A stretch of DNA of 64,000 nt, from assembly GCA_948567375.1 (NCBI GenBank), contig OX419760.1, positions 39,742,001 to 39,806,000 on the forward strand. Direction: 5' to 3'. Shown one piece after another: positions 29,834-43,509 of the stretch (position 1 is the first letter of the stretch; each line of letters begins with the position of its first letter). The translations under genes were made by a program, and so were the position numbers. The notes below the pieces were generated by a model. That model searched no databases. It was not told where the DNA came from and saw only the letters and a program-made list of their open reading frames with translations. The stretch comes from Lunularia cruciata (taxonomy: Eukaryota; Streptophyta; Marchantiopsida; Lunulariales; Lunulariaceae).

Positions 29834-32800
29834 AAATAGTTGTAGAAGCAAAATCCAAGATGACATTCAAGGGGGTGACAAGACCAAAAATAGTTGGTCT
29901 ATCCCTAGAATCAAAGATCTTGCCATAAGGGTCTTAGTAGAGTCAATGATGAAGTTGTTCAAATCCAAACAAACAACTTACTTAAAAATTAGCCAAGCAA
30001 TCCTCTTTGAGTACTTGTCCCAAGGAAGACTTTTCAATTGGGTAGTAATGTTCTAGGCAAGGATACAAGAGATTTTTAGGAATATGAATGAAGAAGCCTA
30101 GTGACTCTTGTATCCTCCTTTGTTATTCATTTTTTCCTAATGATGAATCTGTTAACCCCAACCAAGAAGAAGTATCTTGTTCACTTCTTTCTGGTAGGAT
30201 ATTTTGAAGAGCCACATGAATGAGCAATGATGGTGAGAAAGTATGCAAAGGTAGATGTGGAATTTGATTACATAAGGAAGTATGTCATGGTAATGTACAA
30301 TATAGACCTTGAGAAGGAATCTCTTTGCTTGGATAACAAAGTTCCTCTTATTTCCACCTTTAGGACATGCAAAGCTACAAAAAGATAGTACCTAGGGAGG
30401 AGAAATTTGTTCAAATCCAAAAAAACAACTAACCTAAACAATAGCCAAGCAATCCTCTTTGAGTGCTTGTCCCAAGGAAGGCTTGTCAATTGGGTAGTGA
30501 TGTTCTAAGCAAGGACACAAGAGCTTTTTAGGAGCATGAATGAAGAAGGAAATTGACTCTTTTATCCTCCTTTGTTATTCATTTTTTCCTAAAGATGGAT
30601 TTATTACCCCAACCAAGAAGAAGCATATTTTTTACTTCTTTTTGGTAGGATATTTTGAAGAGCCACATGAATGAGCAATGATGGTGAGATAGTATGTAGA
30701 GACGGATGTGGAATTTTCACACATAGGAAAGTATGTCATGGTACTATAGGATGGAGATCCTAAGAGGGAACCTCTTTGCCTGGATAATAAGATTCTTCTT
30801 ATTTCCACCTTTAGGAGAAGCAACCTACAAGAAGGAGTAATCAAGGAGAAAGAAGTGCTCAAAGTGGAAGAAGTGGTAAAAGACATGAGCTCTTGCCAGG
30901 TCAAAGGTGAACTTCAACCTGAAAGAGGACTTCAAGCTAAAGGTGGTCTTCAAGACGAGGGATAATCTAAGACCAAAATCCCAACAATCATAAGAAGAGA
31001 ACAAGAGCAAGAGGAACCCACCCTCTTTGTTGAGATTTAGAAGGAGGAGAGTGGACCTTCAAAATCATTCAAAGTGGTGGAGGCTAGCTCTAGCAAGAGA
31101 GATGCTTTGCTAATCATTGTGGTGCCACTCTCCAAATTAGGTGTACACATAATAGACTCGGCATTGGAATTAATGGAGCAACTTCTTCCCATGTACAAGA
31201 AAATATCATGGAAAGGTTACTAATAATGTTACCCTCCTTAGGCACCTCCATCAGTTAGCACAAGAGTTGTACATGAAAGGAAAAATGTGTGGGATGAATT
31301 GGTGGAAGTTTATGCTCAACAATTGGAAATCAGAAAATATAGCAACATCTTAGTGCATGAGGAGCCAAGCTCGAGGAAGAAGGTGCATGAGGAAGAAGTC
31401 ACAAAGAAGAAGAAATGTACCACCAAACCCAACTTGAGGAGTAGGTAAAGGCTTAGGCTAAAGAAATTTATGCATCAAAGGAAGAAGTGGAGAAAGCAAA
31501 GGTGGTCCTCATTGCAATGGAAGTGCAACATCAAGAAGAGCTGCAAGTGATGGAAGTACAAGTAAAGAAGCTTGCCAATAACATTTAAGAGAAGGAAAAA
31601 GAGTGCAAGCAAGATCAATCGGCCATTTGAGATGAGATCTTGGCTAAGTTGCATGATATTCAAATGTAGCTCAATCTGGAGAAGACCACAATCCTAGCAA
31701 AAATGAAAATAGCACAGGACCAGTTGGTCAGAATAGCTTAAGAGGTAGCAAAGTCATCCTTGGAGAAATTGAAGTCTCATGATTCAAGTTTTGGGGTGCA
31801 TGCTCTAACAGCCAAGTGTTATATAGATGAGCATCTACAATAATTGTCCAGCCAACTTCACAAGCATACCTCAAAGAAATTTGAAGATTCCACCAAGACT
31901 TTGTTGGACAAGATCACTGATTACCTGAGAAGAATCAATTTTTTGGTCAAGGTCTATAAGGGCAAAGGTAGTTCCAGAACAAAAATATAAAGAAATATGT
32001 TAAGGATAGAATACAACTTTTGCCTAGAACTACCTTCAGCCTTGACAAGGTCTTCATCTTGGAATACCTTCAGCCTTTGTCCTGAAATTCTTTCTAGATT
32101 TAGGACTTAGAAATTCTTTCTAGACTTAATCTTTGTAGGCAAAGACTGTAGGATTGTAATTACACCCAAGGTAAACAACAAGCAAGTAATTGTGTTGATG
32201 GTGGATGCACAATCACCTCATAATTGTGCTTACAATAAATATGTAGGATTATTGATGAGTGATGTAGGTCTAATTAGAAGATTTCTAGCACTCATTTAGC
32301 CACTAATCATCTTCATAGAAGTAGGAAATTGTATAGGGGGGTTGCAACCAAAAATAGATTTGTTTACTTCTTTCATAATCAAAGTATTGAGCTTGAAGAT
32401 GTCTCTAGTATTTGTGTTAAATTGCTTGCACTAACATCGTTGATTGTATGCTTGGCCGAGTAGAGGTGAGGAATCTTCCAATAAGAGTGTGTTTGGGTAC
32501 CTACTTAGAAAATTTGCACCATATCAAGGAAGTTAACCTTGACATTTTGAATGGGCAAGTCAATGTGAGGAAAGTTTTGGAGAATGATGGAGCACTAAAA
32601 GTACCATAGTCTATTTTAGATTTTGTTGAGATTGCACCTTTTGGGAAGGGACCTACATAGCCAGCAACAACGTCAGGGTGAAAGAAACTTTGGCCTAAAA
32701 ACTAACCTTTGGGATGAAATACCCTTTGGCAAGGGACTCATCTTGGGAGTAAAGAGGCGCTTCAAGGGGAAGAGGCCTTTGGCATGAAGTGAACCACTAT

Positions 32801-33900
32801 TAGCAAGAGCTCATTAGGTTAGAACTTTTGTGAGAGTGGTTGTTAATTTCTCTTTTGAAGGTGTCTCTACTTTTGTCTAGGAGTGCTTCCTACCAAAGAG
32901 GTTAAACATGCAAGAATAGAAAATATGTAACATTGTGACACTTTGGCTTCACTTTTAGCTACTTTTGAACTGTATTCTCATGGAAACATATCAATTATAC
33001 TATTAGTACATCAACATTTTGTTGTCACAATGTTGAAGGAAGAAACTAAAGGGAAGGCAACAAAGATGAAGATACATGAGTTGAAGTTATAAGTCTAGAA
33101 GTTGGAGGGAAGAACATACAAAGAAGAACAAATGGATCAACTAGCAATTAGACTTAAGGAACCCACAAATAGGAAGTCCACTTAAGTTTGTGACACCAAT
33201 CTATTAGAAATAGTAAGGTACAAGGAGGTAACCAAACTCCTCCTTAAGAATTTTAAGGGCAAAAATATTTCTTTGTTGTAACAACTTTGGACCAAAGATA
33301 TATCTTTGAAAGAAGTTCTTCATAATTGTAGAACCTTTAGAGTAGGAAGTTAGCCATCAACCTTTGTAGTTGTACATATCTTCACAGTTGTATAGATCTT
33401 TATATTTTGGTGTTGTAAGTCTAAAGGACTATAAATTTCAAATTATCTTTGGTGAAGACCTGGAACCTTCCTTAACACATGCAAAGTGACTAATTAACTT
33501 GCATATGATTAGGATAAGATAGGATTAGGACCTTAAGTATGCAATGTAGGTAGAGATAGAAGATTTCTATAACCCACTTAGATGTTAAATCCCTTTGGGA
33601 TGAAGCAAAAATGTATTCAAGGCTATGGCCCAAAGTTATTTAGGTTCACATATGCAATCAAAGCTCAGTAAAAAGACTTTGAGTTCTTTGTGAGTAATTC
33701 TTTCATGCTAAGTGTTGTTGAATGCTTGTATTGAGTAGTAGGGAGGAATTTCACAATGGGATTACAAGTGTTGGTGTATATGGAGAAACATTCATGCATG
33801 ATCAGAATATATGAATTAAGAGGGATATGAAGGAATGAAACACTATATTAAGGAATCAGGTCTGATATGGAACATTGAGAGTGCCATAGAACCAAAAGGT
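29834..33900 (+). repeat. Family D: unclassified coding-like repeat, segment 2
   Basis: Broken frames share blocks with 21035-24303: an MMKLFKSKQ...SQAILFEYLSQG block (about 29945-30030), a KYVMVLQDGDPKRE-like block, a Lys/Glu-rich part (30830-31000 and 31330-31520), and LMEQLLPMYKK near 31172. A direct duplication is included (see 29950-30815). From about 32,000 the text turns into repeated phrases of the type AAGG.CTTTGG with no readable frame. I do not recognise the family. No LTR, RT or integrase was seen. Confidence 0.45.
29950..30815 (+). repeat. Direct duplication of about 410 bp inside family D
   Basis: The blocks starting TTCAAATCCAAACAAAC (about 29957) and TTCAAATCCAAAAAAAC (about 30410) run in parallel to a shared ending ATTTCCACCTTTAGGA (about 30360 and 30810), an offset near 450 bp. 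Shared inner phrases include CAAGCAATCCTCTTTGAGT, CCTCCTTTGTTATTCATTTT and TTTTGAAGAGCCACATGAAT. The copies are diverged but clearly collinear. Confidence 0.75.
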
Positions 33901-36900
33901 GTGAATCAAGAGAGATATAAAGGAATGAAACAATGATTGAGGAGTTGGGTCTGATTTGGGACATTGATAGTACCATGGAATCAAAAGGCAAGGGTATTCA
34001 ACCGATGTGAAGACACCTTTGGAGTTATGCCTTTTAAGAAGCATAGCACTTAATCTTAGTAGTTGAAGTCTTTGGAGTGAAGTGGCCTCTGGGTTGGAGT
34101 GAATCATCACCTTCATGATTAATTTAGAACCTACTTATATTAAAGGTTATCTTTAGTTTTCCCTTTTTTTCAATGTGCTACAAAAAGTGACATTGCACTC
34201 TTTTGGGAGTAGTTCCTACACAATAGATTAAATAGGAGATAATAAATAAATTGCAACATGGTGATATTTCCCTTCACTTCTAATCATTTCTAACTTGTAT
34301 CCTCAAGGCAATGACCCATTTTTACTAATTTAACTAGCATTTGGTCACATTTGGTCAAATTAAGTTATCACTTGTTACTCCAAGACTTAGTCAAAATCTA
34401 AACTTACCTAGACTTAGTCAAAATCTTAGACTAGGGGCCTATATTCATTGGCTTTTGATTTTTTTGACCTAGTTCATCTAAATTAGATTCAACATTCAAC
34501 TTGGAATATGTACCAAGTATGGTTCTTCATTAATCAACAAGTCCTTATATTCCAGTTTATTAACTCAAGCACTCCCATGTGGATATAAATTCTTCATTGG
34601 TAAAAACCTTTATTAAGACCTAATAGAGTACCTTTGATTACTAACCTCAAGTACATATATTATCAAACTTGGTTATACTTACAAAACTACTCTTATCTAG
34701 GAGATCTCAAAGATAAAAATAAAGATCAAAAACCATCAATAAAGGTCTTATTGATGGTTTCTCTTGGAATACTTGAATCAACCTATAATTGATTTATGAC
34801 TTTCTTGACTTCAAAATCATCATGAGCTACTTGAATCCCCAACTTTGTTTTGAGTTTAGCTACTTGTTATGTAAATCTATAAATATCTAATCAAGTGATA
34901 ATTATTATGGTTTCTTTGTCCTCCATAGTTCATGGTGTGGTCAAATCCTCATCAGCCAAAGGTATAATTCACTTGTCTGAACTCTCCTTCACCAAGGTTA
35001 ATATCACTTTACACAAATTCACCTAGGCCAAGCACATCTTATACTCTCAAACCAATTTGTTATAGGTTTACAAAAAAATTGTGTGTTTTTCTGCCAATCC
35101 ATTTGAATATAGAAATTCCTTGCCTTACCCAAATAACTTGAATAGTAGCTTTCATCTAAGTAGATGTGACCTTGGATTTATTGTACAACAACCTTGTCCA
35201 TGTACTTTTCAAACAATCCTCTTGAATATACAAATTCCTTACCTCATTCGTAATAAACTAGAATAGTAGCTTTTGCTTTAGCAAAAGTAACTTTGAATTT
35301 ACTATAAAAGAGCTTGTAAGCACACTCTTTAGCCAATCCACTTGAATCTTTAAATTTCTTACACTTTGTCTCCAATGCATTTTTTTTAGGTCTATTCATG
35401 AATATTATGTTGGGTGTGATAGTAGATTTGTTTACTCTAAACCTTCTAACTAGATTGACTTAGCAAACTCCAATGACTACATGGTTTTTATTAAGGTATT
35501 CTTGCCTTCCATTAGCATGACTTGTTGTCTTTATGCCACTTTGTAGCTTGATCATATATTAATCTTTTGTAATAAAGGTTGTGTTTATTTCTTGTATTCA
35601 TCATAATGACATCCTTTTATCCAAATATAAGACATCTACCTTCAATGCTTAAATGATATAGTTTTTGTTAAGTTTTACTTAAGTGAGATGTTATCTTCCT
35701 TGGGTCCAAACTAGCATAAGATGCATCATCTATCACCCAAAGATCTTGTTCTAGTGTAATTATATAGTCTTTGGGTATGATTTTACCTTCCTTTGGTGAT
35801 CTGCAGTCCTTCTTGAGATGTGAAATGGGATTAGGAAACATTTCCTAAGTATTTGTATGCTTGGATGATTTTTCCCCATATCCCTAAACAAGTTCATCGC
35901 TAACTTCATGTTGCTCTGATTTTCCTACTTGGAAATTTTTATAAACTTTGGTGTTGGTGTTACAATGCATTGGCATATAATTGACATCTGAATAGATCTA
36001 TGCATATCTTTCTCTCTATTTCATTCAAATTTGTTGTCTACTTTGTCTTTGATTTTAGACAATTGTCCTTATTATTCTATTTGATTCCAAAGTGAATTGC
36101 CTTGTATAGGTGATGATAGAAGAGTTATATAACCATTAAGAGGAGGTAGAATTGACGCTTATTGAATCTCTCTATTCCCATCCTAAAATTGTAGAATGGT
36201 TTTAAGTAAGAAATTTCAACTTTGGATATGGATTAAGGGGAGGATGAAATGATCTTTTTGGTGTATTAGTGGATTTTAACTTCCTCTTATGATCTACTAC
36301 TTTGGAAGGTTTTTAACTAAAACAATTCTATAGCTTTTTCTAGTATAAAAGCTTTAAAAATATTATAAACAGCCAAGCAGATAGCTAAGGAAGGTAATCT
36401 CAAACTCAGGATCATACATGCATTGGTAAATATTGGGTATATAATCCAGCAATTGGTGGCTCCTTTCAAAACCTTATACATGAACATAACTTGAATAATG
36501 TTAAGGTTTGTGGAAGGAGAAAAATGAATAGATCCTTGAAGAAATGTGCAAAGATGACTCTCTTAGGTTCTATATAATCACCAATGCATATTCAATTGTT
36601 CTCTCCAAATTTTGATAATTCATGGGTCTTAATAAGACACATGTCTTGAGTTTCATTTCTTAATAGAAAAATTTTTTGCTTTTGCTCTTCCATAGTACTA
36701 CATAGAGCCCAATCCAAACCTCCAACTATTTAGGCAAGGGTGTTTAATTTAAAAGTAAAATTTATGGAGTCAAAGCTAGGATCTTCTAACTCAACTAAAA
36801 ACTAAATGGATTGAAAGTCTGATTGAAATTTACGAAATGCAAGAAATGTAGTACTAACTTATCAAGATTGAAAATTTAGCCTCAATTTATCAAGATTTTC

Positions 36901-39900
36901 TTAGATTACATCAATGAAAGTGTGGACTAGGATGTAATTTATTTATAGTGTCCATAGATCTAATTTATAATGTCCATTGATAATTCATCTCTTTTTATTT
37001 TGGCAATGGGATAGGATTTTGAATTTAATTTTTGACTTTGGGTTGCAATGTTAAGTTCAATGGCTGCTATGGCAAAGAGTTTGAAATCTAATTCATTTGT
37101 TCTTAATTCTTAACATTCAAGTGGTATGCAAATAGATCTAGTTTCAAGCTTATATCTCACCTAAAAAACAATCTAAATAACAACCTATACATACAACATA
37201 CCATGTGCCATAAAAAAAATTGTATTTAAAACCATCAAAGATAAAAATTCAACCATTCTCACATTCATTCTCTAGATCTCTCATACACTCTCATATATCA
37301 AAGTTCTTCCAAAATAGTTCATAAAAAGAAACTTCACCTATATCAACAAAGAAATTTTTCATTAACACTCACATAGAGGCACTGTAGAGTTAGAGGTTCC
37401 TCCATAATTCATAATCATTCTAGTGACACTCTCAAGTACATCTCACTCCTTTTTTCAATATAGATAGTCCTTTGAAAACTTTGTTCCACTCACTACCTGC
37501 ATGCTCCAAACTCACTAAGGAATGAATGAATATCTTCTTCTAAGCTATTGCTTATACACTCACCAAAGTTATCACTATAATTGCCCTGGTAACTTGGTGA
37601 ACCACAATATCTAGATTACCGTAAGTGACGTATCTTAGTTTAATAAGCCTTCACATGGATATTTGGTCACATGCCTCCCTTTGGAAGCTTTCATATATAT
37701 GCACTAAGAATCTAGAATCTATATCTTATTATTGAAACTAATTTTCTGAAATATAATTCCTCATAGTATAAAGACTTAGATGTTTGCTTATTGGAAAGAC
37801 TAGATTATTTTGATAATTGACTTTCCTAATAATGGAATGTATCCATTTACACTAGCTAGCATATTTTATATATAAAATTATGAAATAAGACAACTTTAAG
37901 TCTCAAAGCATGGAAAAAATATGGAAAATCTATCATCTAGACTTGTATGGTTTCTAATTTTATAGCTTTTCTTAATATCATGCCAAAATAATACAAATCT
38001 ATGACTATGATAGATAAGAAGTTATATCGGGTTTATTTGAAAGAAATATCTTCATGCTTTGTAGTGAACTGGTTGTCACCTAGGTTAAATTCTGTAATGA
38101 GTGTTTCAAGTCAATAAATTACAGGATTACTATAAAATAAAGAAATTTTAGGAAGAAATAATGAAATACACAAAAAGCAAATCCAAAAGGAGACCAAATG
38201 GACCCTTGATTTCTTTACTGAAATCTTCCAAAGAGTTAAACTTAGCAATCAACATCAAAAAAAAATGTTCTACAGGAATGGACTAAATATACTATAAATT
38301 TTTAAGTGAATCTCCTTTAGATCCTCCAAATTTCTATAAGATCAAATATAAGACATTTTCCTCAAGTTGGTGTATCAAACTTTCTAATTAGTAATAAAAA
38401 TTATTAAACTTGTGAAACACATTTAATCTCATTAAACATATGGAGCATGTGATTAAAATAAGTCATACATTCTCTATAACAATCATTATACTTATATTTT
38501 ATATCTAGTTCTGATATCAAGAAAATAAAAAATAAAAATAAAAAGACTATTGTAAATTGTTCCTCAATAGTTACATAGATAAACACTACTAAGTAGGATT
38601 ATCCACCACCTCTAAAAGCAAAGCCTTTGGTATGAGCAACCAAAAGCTACCCAAGCAAGGTAAGAATGACTATACATCATGGCTAACCTCTTATATATAT
38701 ATTCTCTTTGCACACATTATTCTTAGGTATTTTCACCATCAATTTGATCTTTGGGACGACATAAAATAATATATGTAAAAGGAAAGAGCCACGGTAGCTT
38801 TTTGTATTATATTCATCCCTATTTTATGGTTTAGTGTAGAGTCTGACTTACCTTGTTGCACTCTTAATCATTAGATATTTTTAAGTACACAATAAAATTG
38901 GGAGTAGAGTTTCTCATGCCTTGGGTCCAAGAACAATACTCCTATTGTTGTTGGATGTCTAGCAACAATGGGAGTCTTGTCTAAGTTACTCTTACCATAC
39001 TACCATTATTTCTTGTAGAGAATTTTTATCATACTTTGTATATTATAATAAATTTTAGGATTTAGGATAATAAACAAGTTGGCTAGCTAATCTAATTTTA
39101 TTTGGTTTAAGGCTTTTCACTTCTCTTTAGAGCTAGTGCTCTTTCAATTTCTCTGCACTTTGTATTGCTTTGTGCTTGATTACTCTCTTTAGAGCTAATT
39201 CCTTATTCTTCTATGCACTTTTTAGTATTTGGTTGTTTCTGTTTGTTTTTTTGCCTTTGGTATACTATTTGGCGCGGTTTTTAGAGCTAGCGTTCTTTCT
39301 TCTTCTATGTTCTTTTTTTTAGTGCCTTGTATTTCTTTCTCTCCTCCGTGTATAATATTTCACTTGGTTTTTCAGTCTATAATATGTTGGGTTGCTACAA
39401 AGAAGTCACCGGTAGTTCCAACAATTCTATTCAATAAATACATCCCAAAATAGTACCTTGTCATTTGCAGGAAAATATGCAATAATTTAACTTCCAAATT
39501 ATTGCATTAACTAAAAGGTTAATGAACTTGATAGAATCCACAAGAAAGATAAAAAGGATTAACGTAAATTGTGTTTTATGTCAGAGCACTGATTGCAGCT
39601 AGAAATGGCGATAATCCTATACTGGAATACTTTGGTCACATTAAGGTCAATCTTATTCCTGCTTCTTTGTCTTCCTCCATTATAAAGACAAACTTTATTG
39701 GTTCTCTTTCCCCTTCACGTGGTAGGGTTCTTATTTTTCTGTAATTTAATTAGAGAACACTTGATTTAGTTTTGAAACGGTCTATTTCTCCTTGGCTAGC
39801 CTCCCTAGTCTACCCAATGTGCAATTATTAAGCCATATGTAGTCAAAGCTTTGAACTACTTTTTTTTAATTCCTTTCTAGACCTTCGGGCAGGTTACGAG

Positions 39901-40000
39901 GTTCATACGATATTAGAACACACGACAAAAACATGTGGCTCAGTAGAACACTAAATAGAGACAAATTGAAGTAGAATGATAGCAAACCATGTGATGACTA
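33901..40000 (+). other. AT-rich stretch without a supported gene
   Basis: Stops in all frames. Degenerate repeats lie at 35090-35370 and 39120-39310, and a short hairpin at 38939-38974. Read on the minus strand, about 35795-35850 gives HLKKDCRSPKEG, the tail of a CCHC zinc knuckle as in copia Gag, followed by a WVIDDAS-like phrase near 35720. This may be a copia remnant but is too short to annotate firmly. Confidence 0.4.
35090..35370 (+). repeat. Three degenerate tandem repeats of about 120 bp
   Basis: Blocks starting CCAATCCATTTGAATATAGA (about 35094), CAATCCTCTTGAATATAC (about 35213) and CCAATCCACTTGAATC (about 35332) are about 119 bp apart. Each continues with an AATTCCTT(G/A)CC-like part and an AATAGTAGCTTT-like part. 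The copies are diverged and have no clear frame. Confidence 0.6.
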
Positions 40001-43000
40001 GTTCAAAAAGAGGAGAGATGATTAAATAGATTAAGAAGAGTAATAATGCGCCGCGAAACTGCAACCACATACAGGTTCAGGTGAAAACGAAGAGAAAGAG
40101 TTTTAGCCAACGGATCAATAAGAAGCTCTGAAATTGCGGCTGCTACTGATTCTGAGCTTTGTTCCTTTGTTTGTTTCTGCTATCACCAATGAATGAGAGG
40201 GGGGGAAGGTGAAGCTGCTCCTTGTTGACTCGTTCTAGGGAGGAAAGTTTCTCACACGGGAGAGGCAAGAAAAGAATAGCATATCTAGGAGAGAAATAAG
40301 AGGGAGGTGTGAGCTACACCTCCACGGTCAATCAAATCAATCAATGCTGCAGCAGCAGCTACTACCAAACAGGGATCAGCAGCAACAATATCTTTCCTCA
40401 TCGTCTTCTGCCCGTTTCTTCCCACTGTGATGGGGGGAAGGGGGGCCGTAATGGATTCTATTTTACTACTGCTGCTGGATCTTGAGCCTTAGTCGTGCTG
40501 GTTGACACTGTAAGGGAAGGGTGCGAAGGAGAGGACCAAATCCAGGTTATCAATGAATTGAGGTGGGCTAATAAATACATACAAACATACATACGCTGAA
40601 GAAAGGGCAGGGTCACATGGGTCCATCGCATGCAAGCAACAGCTACTGTAGCTGTGTATGTCTGCCATAAGGAGGGAGGAATGGATGGATGGATGGATGG
40701 GGGAAGGAGAACAAGGAGGTCAGGGAGGGCCGGCCCACCCACCCAGACACACACACATACACACAATGAAGGAGTAGGATCAGCTGGAGAAGACGAGAGT
40801 TCGGTTGGTTTGAGAAAAGAGAGGAGAGATCTACGTAGTGCCTGTTGTCCCGTCGATCCCCAGATGGGAGAGAATCTGCCTTTTGCAAATCTTGTCAGCA
40901 TGCCTAGTGACACACAAACACACTCGGAGTTCGGCCAAAAAGCATGAACGCGAGCCTGAATCTGTAGAATATTACTGGGAGAGAGAGAGAGAGGGGACTG
41001 TACGAGTGAGCGAAAATCGTGGCTGATATCACTCCTACGTAACCATCTTTTTGTTTTCTGTTTTACCACTAGTACTTGTACTCGCTACACTCTCTTTTTC
41101 GTGAACTCGATAAGGGGGTCCATTTTCTATGTCTTATTCTTCGACTACTACCTCTGGGCTCCATGCCAGATTTGTTTTCCAGCTGCTCGTCCATATCAGA
41201 ACGTCAATTTGAAGTGCTGGTACTCTTCCTTTTACCAGGTTCCCCAATCCAACCCTGCACTAGCGTGTACTATTTCCTCCTCATCATCACCACCGATGTA
41301 GTACTGGTATCTACTGCGGTAATGGTACCCATGCTACCCAGCCTACCATGGTCTGATTCCTCCCTTCACGATTGCTGCGACCGATTCTGTCACGATCAAT
41401 CAGCTCGATATCTCTCGGTGACGATGCCCTTCCCTTCCCTCTCACCGCTTTATCAGGGTAACATAGCAAACCAACCAGCACTAATCTGTCCTCTGCTGTC
41501 ACTCTCATTTGACTCGATAGGACAAGTTTGCGATTTCACCACTAAGAGAAAAAACAGTGCCGCAGAAAGGGTTCAGACACTGATGGTGTGGTCTCCTGTC
41601 ACCATCAGCCCCAGCTGCGGGATACGCCATGTGTCAGGATTGCACAGGCCATCAACGCCTGGAAAGAGAGATAGACGACTCTGACCTCGTACAACATGTT
41701 TAAGGGCTAGGAATGCAAGGCAGTCATGACAGACAATTTCAATGCTTATCCATTCACTACTGCAACGCCATCTTGTACGGTGAAGTCAGAAGTTTGGTGG
41801 AGCAACAATGTCAGCTTTATGGGCCCACTGCGCTATGGGAGAGAGCTTAAAATACGCAAGGCCTCGAGACCTTGGCTGGACTCGACTGAAGAAAAAAGTA
41901 AGGGATATGGATTTTCTCGAGTAGAGTAACGTTCGAGCACCCGAAACATGCTCTTCCTTGCGTCGAAAGGAACGGAGCCGAACGGGAGCGGTGTGGATGG
42001 AAGCACAGTCAATAGCCGCATCTTATGTCGCACGCTATACATGGCATCAAGGATTGAACAGTGGGTAGGTGGAAGTCAATGATCTGTACAGGCACAGAGA
42101 TGTACCTGTTTCGGCAGAAAAACAACTCAAGCAATTTATCTGTAGTTTCGTCTGCAGTCCACACGATACGCGTGGGACCGTGAGCAGAGAGAAAACCAAC
42201 GATCAGACGATTGAGTTTTTCCCAGGTGGTAAAACATAGTTCACGCCAATGACACAAGGAAGCGGAGCTTTAGAGTGCAGGTTCCGGGGTTTGTCATACA
42301 TGAGGTGGAGGGCCCGGTAGAGTTTGAGTATAGTTCCTCATGGGGACAAATAATTAAAGAAACTTGTGTGGGAGTGTTTCACACGAAAGCCGCAACCAGA
42401 AGTGGTCATTGAAGTGCACTACAGAGACAAAAATGTACGCAGAACAAAGCGTGGTCGCAAGAGACTGTTTGCCTAGACAAAACTCTAACGCGCCAAACTT
42501 TTTTCTCGTCAATTGCACAAATCTCTTTTTACATGAATGATATAAGGCGGCACGTATAGTTTAGTAGTTCTCGTCCTCGGAAAGAGGCCTGGAGACTATC
42601 TAAAACAACTATTACCGACCATTAACTGAACTGAATGCACATGACTGCGACTAAATCATCAACTCCTTCCTTTCTATACACCCATGATGGGTGTCCCCAG
42701 AAACATTGGTTTGTTGTTTTCTTCTCTATCCCAAGCCGATTCGTAGCAACATATAGGCCAAGGCTTAACTTGTACATGAAGTGAGCAAGCTTCGCTTCTA
42801 TCATGAGTCACTCAAGAGCACAATCACGTTATTCATCGTCCCCCTCCCTTCCCGACCGATTTCTCGTTTCCCCCGACGAGGACCTCCCCTCCATCCTTCC
42901 TAGAAAGCGTTCTACAAAACTGGATGCGACATCCTGCCTGAGTGCCAACGAATGGATCAGGAACGAACCCATAAACACCACTTCAAAACAAGGGATGACA

Positions 43001-43509
43001 CATCTAAAAATACAAGGCTGTTTGTTGAGCCGGAGGTAACCAACCCCACAGAAAAGGGCAGCAGACTCTTTCACAAGGGCCAGCAATGGTGCGTGTCCTG
43101 TAAATTATCCGGAAACATGATAAATTCTCATATCTCATCATTTTGCACCCTGACTCCCCTAAGGACAACACAAGAGCGACCAAAAAATTTCCCCTTATAA
43201 AGTACTGTTACCAGCCGTTGGTTCCATCCAAAATTCCTACCACGAGGATGGCGGGGAATAGAACGCCAAGACATCCGGCAAATTATCTAACGCTGTGACT
43301 CCACACCGACATCTTCCACGGCATAACGTCCACCGTATGGCAGTCAACCAGCGGACGAGTCTTCCTTCTATTCATGTACACCAATGCTGAAACCCAAAAA
43401 CCCCCTTTACAATTAAAGAAAAAAAAATTCATATATCCGCAACTTCTCTCCAAAAATATCGTTCAGATTGATGGATCCTATCGATCTTCCCGTAGACAAC
43501 GGTGTTAAC
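40001..43509. other. Intergenic region downstream of the ARF gene, including its 3' end
   Basis: The composition becomes markedly richer in G, C and CpG from about 40,030. Open frames of about 200 codons (40458-41069 minus, 41076-41684 plus) are low-complexity, made of CA-, ATGG- and Ser/Pro-rich stretches, and match nothing known to me. An (ATGG)5-type repeat lies at 40681-40701. The ARF 3' UTR must begin at 43509 and run leftwards; I could not fix its end because no convincing polyadenylation signal stood out. Confidence 0.4.

Noticed and set aside
24299-29838. Target duplication for family A copy 3
   Set aside because: ATTTA on the left and AAATA on the right differ at two of five bases, so an intact duplication cannot be claimed.
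40458-41069. A 203-codon minus-strand frame
   Set aside because: Low-complexity stretches from CA and ATGG repeats, no domain, and frames of equal length on the other strand.
41076-41684. A 202-codon plus-strand frame
   Set aside because: No recognisable motif. Overlapping frames on both strands are of the kind expected in GC-richer non-coding DNA.
42540-42600. A tRNA-like stretch (GTATAGTTTAGTAGTT...GGCCTGGAGAC)
   Set aside because: It resembles a D-arm but there is no matching T-arm (GGTTCGA) or acceptor pairing.
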